Source: Acidobacteriota bacterium (GTDB lineage: Bacteria; Acidobacteriota; Thermoanaerobaculia; Multivoradales; Multivoraceae). Taken from it: DNA of 64,000 nucleotides. The DNA is taken from the NCBI GenBank assembly GCA_028877275.1, contig JAPPFP010000023.1, positions 1 to 64,000 of the forward strand. The letters run 5' to 3'. Positions 58,856 to 64,000 of this stretch are shown piece by piece. Both the position numbers and the translations under genes were made by a program. Each line of letters begins with the position of its first letter. The first letter of the stretch is position 1. The notes under the pieces were generated by a model. That model did not search any database. It worked only from the letters and a program-made list of their open reading frames with translations, and was not told where the DNA came from.

Positions 58856-59992
58856 ATGACCCTGACGCTCGATCGCCAGACCTCCGCGCAGCAGGCGCCG
58901 GAGCAGCGTGTCTTCAACTTCTCGCCGGGTCCGGCGGTGCTGCCGTTGCCGGTCCTCCGGGAGATCCAGCGCGATCTGCTGGCGCTGCCGGGCGCCGGCA
59001 GTTCCGTGCTGGAGATCAGTCACCGCTCGGCGGCGTTCGACGCGATTCTCAAGGAAGCGGAAGCCAACCTGCGCGAGCTGCTTGCCATTCCGGCCGACTA
59101 CCGGGTGCTCTTCCTGCAAGGCGGGGCCTCGCTGCAGTTCTCGATGGTCCCGATCAATCTGCTGCGCGGTCAGGACCTGCCGGCGAGTTACATCCTGACC
59201 GGATCGTGGGGCGGCAAGGCCGCCGTCGAAGCGCGGCGCGAGGGCAGGGTCCACGTCGCCTGGGACGGAAAGGCCGACAACTTCGTGCGGGTGCCGAACG
59301 ACGGAGAGCTCGATCTGCCGCCGGCCTCGGCCTACGTCTACTACACGTCGAACGAGACGATCCAGGGTGTCCAGTTCCGCCGTCCGCCCGCGGTCGGCGC
59401 CGCGCCCCTGGTGTGCGACGCGTCGTCGGACTTTCTCTCGGCCCCGGTCGACGTGGGCGAACACGGCCTGCTCTACGCCTGTGCCCAGAAGAACGCCGGT
59501 CCCGCCGGGCTGACCGTGGTCATCGTCTCGGACAAGGTTCTCGAACGGTGCGGCGACGACGTGCACTCGATGCTCAGCTACCGGCTTCAGGCGGAGAAGG
59601 GCTCGCGCCTCAACACCCCGAACGTCTTCGGCGTGTACGTCTTCCTGCTCATCACGCGTTGGCTGCGCGACGAGGTCGGCGGTCTGGGGGCCGCGGCTGA
59701 GCGGGCGGCGGCAAAGAGCGGGCTGATCTACGACGTACTGGACCGGGACGGCGGCGAGTTCTTCATCGCCCATGCCGAGCGCGAGTGTCGTTCGCGCATG
59801 AACGTGACCTTCAGGCTGCGCCGCGCCGGTCTGGAAGAGGCCTTCGTGGCGGGCGCGGCCGAGCTGGATCTCGTCTCGATCAAGGGCCACCGTTCAGTCG
59901 GCGGCTTCCGTATCTCCGCCTACAACGCGATGCCCGTCGAAGGCGTCCAACGCCTGCGCGACTACATGCTGGACTTCCGCGCCAGCCACTGA
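58856..59992 (+). CDS. serC: Phosphoserine aminotransferase
   Basis: A 378-residue PLP enzyme. It converts 3-phosphohydroxypyruvate and glutamate to phosphoserine in serine synthesis. Signatures: FNFSPGPAVLPLPVL, LEISHRSAAFDAIL, LFLQGGASLQFSMVPINLL, CDASSDFLSAP and the PLP lysine Lys212 in CAQKNAGPAGL, ending GGFRISAYNAMPVEGVQRL. A normal-length SerC with a short N-terminal extension of about 17 residues. It stands alone between a divergent oxidoreductase and a convergent cytochrome gene. Confidence 0.93.
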   Translation: MTLTLDRQTSAQQAPEQRVFNFSPGPAVLPLPVLREIQRDLLALPGAGSSVLEISHRSAAFDAILKEAEANLRELLAIPADYRVLFLQGGASLQFSMVPINLLRGQDLPASYILTGSWGGKAAVEARREGRVHVAWDGKADNFVRVPNDGELDLPPASAYVYYTSNETIQGVQFRRPPAVGAAPLVCDASSDFLSAPVDVGEHGLLYACAQKNAGPAGLTVVIVSDKVLERCGDDVHSMLSYRLQAEKGSRLNTPNVFGVYVFLLITRWLRDEVGGLGAAAERAAAKSGLIYDVLDRDGGEFFIAHAERECRSRMNVTFRLRRAGLEEAFVAGAAELDLVSIKGHRSVGGFRISAYNAMPVEGVQRLRDYMLDFRASH

Positions 59993-60062
59993 GCAAACCC
60001 TGGGTGCGCCGGCCTTCTGGCCGGCATCAGGCGCGATGCCGCGAAGCGGCGAGCCCGTATCG
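59993..60062. terminator. Bidirectional terminator with dispersed hairpin repeat, copy 2
   Basis: Two hairpins separate convergent serC and the cytochrome gene: GCCGGCC (60008-60014) loop TTCT GGCCGGC (60019-60025), and GCCGC (60038-60042) loop GAA GCGGC (60046-60050). The first hairpin lies in a repeat (60000-60027) shared with 263-290 at the left edge. No T-tract is present on either strand. Confidence 0.55.
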
Positions 60063-61052
60063 CTATCGGCGGCTCGTCAACAGCGCCGACCCCGCGATCA
60101 CCAGAAGCAGCAGCACCCCACCTACGCCCAACAGGATCGGCGACGTGTCGCGGTTGACGTTGTTGGTGACCACCTCGTCGCCCGGCTGGTCGAAGATCGA
60201 ACTGGCGTCCCTCGCCGCTGTCGCGGCCGCCGCCATCGCCGCCTCGTCTTCCGGCTGGCCCAGGCCGTCCTCGGCGATGATCCGCTCGACGGTCCGAACG
60301 AGATCCCAGAGCTCGTCCGGGCTGTACGCGTCGCGGTAGCCCGGCATCGCCGTGCCGTCCATGCCGAGATAGAGACGGCTGTAGATGTCGGCGCTGCCCT
60401 TTCCGCCCTTGAAGACCCCGCCGACGATGTTGGTCGGCAGGGTGTGGTTGCCCTCGAAGTCGGGCATCGGGTCGTTGCGAAGCCGCCTGCCGTTCGGGCC
60501 GTGGCAGGAAGCGCAGGCTTCCAGGTAGATCCGTTCGCCCCGCGCGCGTCGTTCGTCGTCGAAGGGAGGCTCGGGCGGTATCTCGATCGCCGGACCCGGG
60601 ACCGTTCGCCTCGCGAACTCCGCGTCGGCCTCCGCGGCGCTCAACTCGCCCGCGGCGACCGCCCGGTCGAGTTCGCCGCGGATGGCGTCCAGGCTGAAAC
60701 CGCGCACGTAGCGGGCCATCGCCTCGATCTCGGCGTCGGGAACCTGGCCCCACGCGGACATGCCGGTGCCCGGCATGCCGCGGCGGATGAGCTCCTCCAG
60801 GTCCTGGTCCGAGGGGATCGCGTTCTCGGTGGTCGCCAGCTTGAACCGGCCCGACTGGAAGCTGCGGGGCCGTTCGCCCGTGGTGTAGCTGAACTTGCCC
60901 AGACCGTCGCCGTCTTCGCCGTGGCACTCCCGGCAGTAGCGGAGGAAGGCCTGCCTGCCGAGGTCGTCGTCCGCTTCCGGGCCCTGAGCCGCCAGCGCGG
61001 CCGCAGGGGCGAGTTGCGCGGCCGCCCAGAGCAGGACGGTGAGACGCGGCAC
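60063..61052 (-). CDS. Exported diheme cytochrome c with C-terminal anchor
   Basis: A 329-residue protein: signal peptide to about residue 23, first heme CRECH (40-44), second heme CASCH (about 181), and a C-terminal helix (PILLGVGGVLLLLVIAGSALL). It is visibly paralogous to the N-terminal diheme part of the protein at 11024-12802: RPRSFQSGRFKLATTENAIP aligns with KPRDFTTGKYKFRTTPNGML, and DIYSRLYLGMDGTAMPGY with DIYRTFSTGLNGTPMPSY. The heme-b domain of that protein is missing here. The GTG at 61052 lies five bases after the carboxylesterase stop; the longer frame upstream is a shadow. Confidence 0.83.
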   Translation of the reverse strand: MPRLTVLLWAAAQLAPAAALAAQGPEADDDLGRQAFLRYCRECHGEDGDGLGKFSYTTGERPRSFQSGRFKLATTENAIPSDQDLEELIRRGMPGTGMSAWGQVPDAEIEAMARYVRGFSLDAIRGELDRAVAAGELSAAEADAEFARRTVPGPAIEIPPEPPFDDERRARGERIYLEACASCHGPNGRRLRNDPMPDFEGNHTLPTNIVGGVFKGGKGSADIYSRLYLGMDGTAMPGYRDAYSPDELWDLVRTVERIIAEDGLGQPEDEAAMAAAATAARDASSIFDQPGDEVVTNNVNRDTSPILLGVGGVLLLLVIAGSALLTSRR

Positions 61053-61057
61053 TGGCG

Positions 61058-62635
61058 CTACTCCCCGCCGACTCGCTCCAGGTACACGGCCTCCAGCAGG
61101 TCGAGCTTGTCCTTCAGCACGCCCGGCGTTGCCTCCGGCTCCGGGGCGTCGAGCACCATCCAGGTGTCGCTCTCCTCGTCGTACTCCGGCCATTCCGGGG
61201 CGCCGTCGCCGTTCGGGTCGCCGGTGGCGGCGAAGCGGGTCCAGTAGCCGGCCATCGAGTCGGCGAGGGCTTCGCCGTCCGCGCCGGGGTAGCGCTCGGA
61301 GTCCGGGACGCCCGGGTCGCCGAAGGCGTAGGACACCTCCGAACCGTGGGGCGCGCCGGGGAACGTCTCGCGCTGCGCTTCGGGGACGAACCGGAAGTAG
61401 TAGGTGCGCGCCGGCGAGGAGACGTTCTTCATCTGTGCAGCCAGGTAGCGGGCGGAGATCACGTAGCGCTGATCGCCGAAGAGGGTGGCGGCGGCAATGC
61501 GCTCGGTGTCTTCCTCGGTCTCACCGTCCGCTCCGTACAGGTTGCGGGCCTTTTGCTCACGCTGGCCGAACGTAGTGAAGAAGTCGTCGGGCGCCATGGC
61601 GAAGGCGCGGAAGATCGTTCCTTCGAAGCTGTTGCCGCCGGTGATGTAGGGCACGTCGTGCTGCTCGCCCCGGGCGAAGACGATGCCGGGCTCGTCCGGG
61701 AGCACGGTGCCCGTGATCGGCACCCAGAAGCCGGTGCCGAGGGCGTTGAGGTCCTCGAACGGAACGCTGCGCAGATCGTCCGCGGACGGCTCGTCGCCGA
61801 GGGCGAAGCCGGCCCCGGCGAACAGCGCCGCGCCGTGGTCGCGTGCCGAGGGCAGCCCCCACCGGGCCTCGCTGAGGTGAGGCAACCGCCAGGTGCCGTA
61901 GCCGCTCTGGGCGATCGCCCGGTGGAACAGGCCGGCGGACGCTGGCGTGCTCATCAGCGTGTTCACGGCCATCCCGCCGGCCGAGACGCCGAAGATCGTC
62001 ACGCGGTCCGCATCGCCGCCGAAGGCCGCGGCGTTCTGCTGCACCCATTCGAGGGCGGCGATCATGTCGAGCACGCCGTGGCTGCCCTCGGGCTCGCCGG
62101 AAGCCGCGGCTTCGGCGGCCAGGGCGGGATGGGCGAAGAAGCCGAGGGCGCCCAGCCGGTACTGGATGCTGACGACGACGACGCCACGGCTTGCCAGACC
62201 GGCGCCGCGGCCCGTCGCTGGAGCTTCGCCGAGCCGGCCGTTTCCGGCGCGGAAGCCGCCGCCGTGGATCCAGACCATGACCGGCATCGCGTCCGAGTCG
62301 GAGCGCTCGGCCGCCGTCCAAACGTTCAGGTACAGGCAATCCTCGCTCTGCGGGAGTTGCGCGCGCCCCTGGGGGCAGATGGGACGGTACTCGTTGGCCT
62401 GGAGAGGCTCCGTCCAGGGTTCGACGGCTACGGGCGGACGCCAGCGCAGGTGGCCCTCGGGCGCCTGCGCGAAGGGGATGCCGAGAAAGACGGCGATGTC
62501 GTCGCTGCTTTCGGGGGCGAAGCCCTGGACGGGGCCGGCGTCAGTCTGGACCAGGAAGGGGTCGGACGGTTCGGCGGCGCAGGCGAGGAGGAGAGGGAAG
62601 GCGAGGGCGAGGAAGGCGGTGGATCGGGTCTTCAT
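61058..62635 (-). CDS. Type-B carboxylesterase lipoprotein
   Basis: A 525-residue exported esterase. The lipobox is FPLLLAC (Cys about 19). The family shows in FLGIPFAQAPEGHLRWRPP, SEDCLYLNVW, WIHGGGFRAGNG, IQYRLGALGF and the nucleophile elbow GVSAGG (Ser; most members have GESAGG). A C-terminal His lies in FPGAPHGSEVSYAFGD. It hydrolyses carboxylic esters in the periplasm or on the membrane. It is followed by the diheme cytochrome and preceded by the M20 peptidase, with gaps of five and six bases, so the three likely form one operon. Confidence 0.87.
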   Translation of the reverse strand: MKTRSTAFLALAFPLLLACAAEPSDPFLVQTDAGPVQGFAPESSDDIAVFLGIPFAQAPEGHLRWRPPVAVEPWTEPLQANEYRPICPQGRAQLPQSEDCLYLNVWTAAERSDSDAMPVMVWIHGGGFRAGNGRLGEAPATGRGAGLASRGVVVVSIQYRLGALGFFAHPALAAEAAASGEPEGSHGVLDMIAALEWVQQNAAAFGGDADRVTIFGVSAGGMAVNTLMSTPASAGLFHRAIAQSGYGTWRLPHLSEARWGLPSARDHGAALFAGAGFALGDEPSADDLRSVPFEDLNALGTGFWVPITGTVLPDEPGIVFARGEQHDVPYITGGNSFEGTIFRAFAMAPDDFFTTFGQREQKARNLYGADGETEEDTERIAAATLFGDQRYVISARYLAAQMKNVSSPARTYYFRFVPEAQRETFPGAPHGSEVSYAFGDPGVPDSERYPGADGEALADSMAGYWTRFAATGDPNGDGAPEWPEYDEESDTWMVLDAPEPEATPGVLKDKLDLLEAVYLERVGGE

Positions 62636-62641
62636 GGTGGT

Positions 62642-64000
62642 TCAGTCCTGGCCGCCGGTCGGCGTGACGGCGCCCGGCGCGCTCCGGCGTCGGTTGGGTG
62701 CGACGGCGATCGTCTCCAGGAGGTCCAGCATGGTGCGCCAGCCGCGCTCGACGTTCTGGACGGAGATCCGCTCGTTGTTGCCGTGGACGCCTCCCTGGTC
62801 GGCGCCCGGAATGACGGCCGGCGAGAAGCCGTAGGCGACGATGCCGAGGTCGCGGAAGAAGTGGCTGTCGGTGAATCCCGCGGTGACCGCCGGCAGGACG
62901 GTGGAGCCGGGGAAGCGGCGCGCGGTGACGGCTTCGATGGCGCGGTAGAGGTCCGTATCGGTCGAGGAGACGGCCGGCGCGAAGGACATCAGGACCTCGA
63001 TCGAGATGGACGGCTGGTCGAGCCGCTTTCTCAGCTCGTGGATGAACGCGCGGGGCCCCTGGTCGGGAAGCAGCCGGCAGTCCAGTTCCGCGGTCGCCGC
63101 GGGGGCCACGACGTTGATCTTGCTCGACGCCTTGAGCCTCGTGACGGCGCAGGTGTTCCGGGTGAGCGCGTGGAGCATCGGGTTCGTCCGGTGCAGGGCG
63201 GCGAGGCGCTCAGGTTGCGCGATCAGGCCCTCGGGGTCGGCCAGGTCGGCGGCGGCGGACTCGAGTTCGGCCAGGTCGCGGAAGAAGTCGCCGACCGCGG
63301 GCACGATGCGGGGAGCGAACGGATCCTGGCGGAGCCGTTCGAGCGCCTCGATCAGGTCGGTCACCGCGCTGCGGGTCGAGGGGCTCGATCCGTGGCCGGC
63401 GGGTCCGACCGCGTTCAGCCGCAGCCACATTGGCACCTTCTGCGTCACCTCGACGCTGAACACCACGCGGTTGCCCAGGATCCGCCCGCTTCCGCCCTCG
63501 TTCAGCACGAGACCGACCCCGTCCAGCAGGTCCGGCCGGTTGCGCACGATCCAGCCGGCGCCGAGCCGCCCGCCCGCCTCCTCGTCCGCCGTGGCCAGGA
63601 AGACGACGTCGCGTTCGAGGGGCACCCCCGAACGGGCGAGGGCGAGGAACGCCTCCAGGTGCATGATGCCGAGGCCCTTCGTGTCGAGGGCCCCGCGACC
63701 GTTGAGGTATCCGTTCTCGTAGGTTCCGGAGAGCGGATCGTGCTTCCAGAACCGCGGGTCGGCGGGCACGACGTCGATGTGGTGGAGCAGGATGATGCCC
63801 GGGGCCTGACCCCCTTCCAGCCGTGCCCAGATGCTGCCGCGGCCGGGTTCGGGCTCCACGGTCTCGTAGGGGATCCCCTCGCGCTCGAAGATGTCCGCGA
63901 AGAAGGCGACCGCCGCGCTCTCGTTGCCCGGCGGGTTCGTCGTATCGATGCGAATGTACTGCTGGAGCCGCCGCGAGGCTTCCGGCAGCCGCGGATCGCT
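62642..64000 (-). CDS. M20-family metallopeptidase, 5' end outside window
   Basis: An M20/M25/M40 dinuclear zinc peptidase whose frame stays open to base 64000, so the N terminus (probably including any signal peptide) is missing. Visible: QQYIRIDTTNPPGNESAA near the edge, metal motifs LLHHIDVVPADP and NGRGALDTKG, the catalytic Glu in FLATADEEAGG, a dimerisation domain, and YGFSPAVIPGADQGGVHGNN near the C terminus. It resembles PM20D1/carboxypeptidase S-like enzymes. It is co-directional with the carboxylesterase six bases downstream. Confidence 0.87.
   Translation of the reverse strand, partial: SDPRLPEASRRLQQYIRIDTTNPPGNESAAVAFFADIFEREGIPYETVEPEPGRGSIWARLEGGQAPGIILLHHIDVVPADPRFWKHDPLSGTYENGYLNGRGALDTKGLGIMHLEAFLALARSGVPLERDVVFLATADEEAGGRLGAGWIVRNRPDLLDGVGLVLNEGGSGRILGNRVVFSVEVTQKVPMWLRLNAVGPAGHGSSPSTRSAVTDLIEALERLRQDPFAPRIVPAVGDFFRDLAELESAAADLADPEGLIAQPERLAALHRTNPMLHALTRNTCAVTRLKASSKINVVAPAATAELDCRLLPDQGPRAFIHELRKRLDQPSISIEVLMSFAPAVSSTDTDLYRAIEAVTARRFPGSTVLPAVTAGFTDSHFFRDLGIVAYGFSPAVIPGADQGGVHGNNERISVQNVERGWRTMLDLLETIAVAPNRRRSAPGAVTPTGGQD

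Overview
The window is high-GC, almost wall-to-wall coding DNA from one Gram-negative-type bacterium (lipoprotein signals, periplasmic c-type cytochromes, MacAB-type and Gld-type ABC systems). An actA/actB/actE set, a Sco-type copper protein, a bd-like oxidase, many c-type cytochromes, PCP_red-domain proteins and F420/LLM-type oxidoreductases fit best with an aerobic Acidobacteriota-like organism. That placement is inference from gene content only. No tRNA, rRNA, CRISPR array, insertion sequence or phage gene was recognised. Many neighbouring genes share ATGA, GTGA or TGATG start/stop overlaps, so operon boundaries are mostly clear.

Layout. 1-346: non-coding DNA with a 28-bp inverted repeat and a hairpin repeat that recurs near 60.0 kb. 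347-10956 (minus strand): a SUMF1-fold protein, an AhbD/NirJ-like radical SAM protein, a CxxC protein, an Mrp-type ATPase, a GNAT, an MFS carrier, an amidohydrolase, a TolB-like lipoprotein and a large tandem universal stress protein. Three of these proteins carry PCP_red (protochlorophyllide-reductase-type) modules. 11024-20571 (minus): the core respiratory locus actA-actB-actE, a roughly 14-helix CydA-like protein and three cytochromes c, without actC, actD or actF. 20682-26880: a Sco protein, a diheme cytochrome / beta-helix lipoprotein pair, a monoheme cytochrome, an epoxide-hydrolase-like enzyme, a NIPSNAP lipoprotein and a pseudopilin.

27032-40015 (plus): a long co-directional run. It starts with a circularly permuted ATP-grasp / alpha-E / transglutaminase module, which is translationally coupled to a partner-switching module (STAS, receiver-PP2C, anti-sigma kinase). 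A periplasmic binding protein coupled to a histidine kinase follows, then a MacAB-like ABC exporter. 40029-44402 (minus): a TetR / Rieske oxygenase / LLM monooxygenase operon with three phased repeats upstream, and a GPH-type symporter. 44456-51337: a DUF2911-like protein, an Eis-like GNAT, and a gliding-type ABC system (ATPase, permease, GldG-like, DUF4340). 51357-64000: an LLM oxidoreductase, a YbdK-type ligase, a dicarboxylate symporter and an aminopeptidase that share one CATG start site, a glycerophosphodiesterase, a molybdopterin oxidoreductase, SerC, a diheme cytochrome, a carboxylesterase and an M20 peptidase cut by the window edge.

The strongest candidates for undescribed biology are the act/bd-like respiratory hybrid, in which a CydA-like protein sits where the NrfD-like quinol subunit is expected, and the multi-protein PCP_red system just downstream. 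Next is the operon joining the ATP-grasp peptide-modification module to a partner switch and a binding-protein/kinase sensor.
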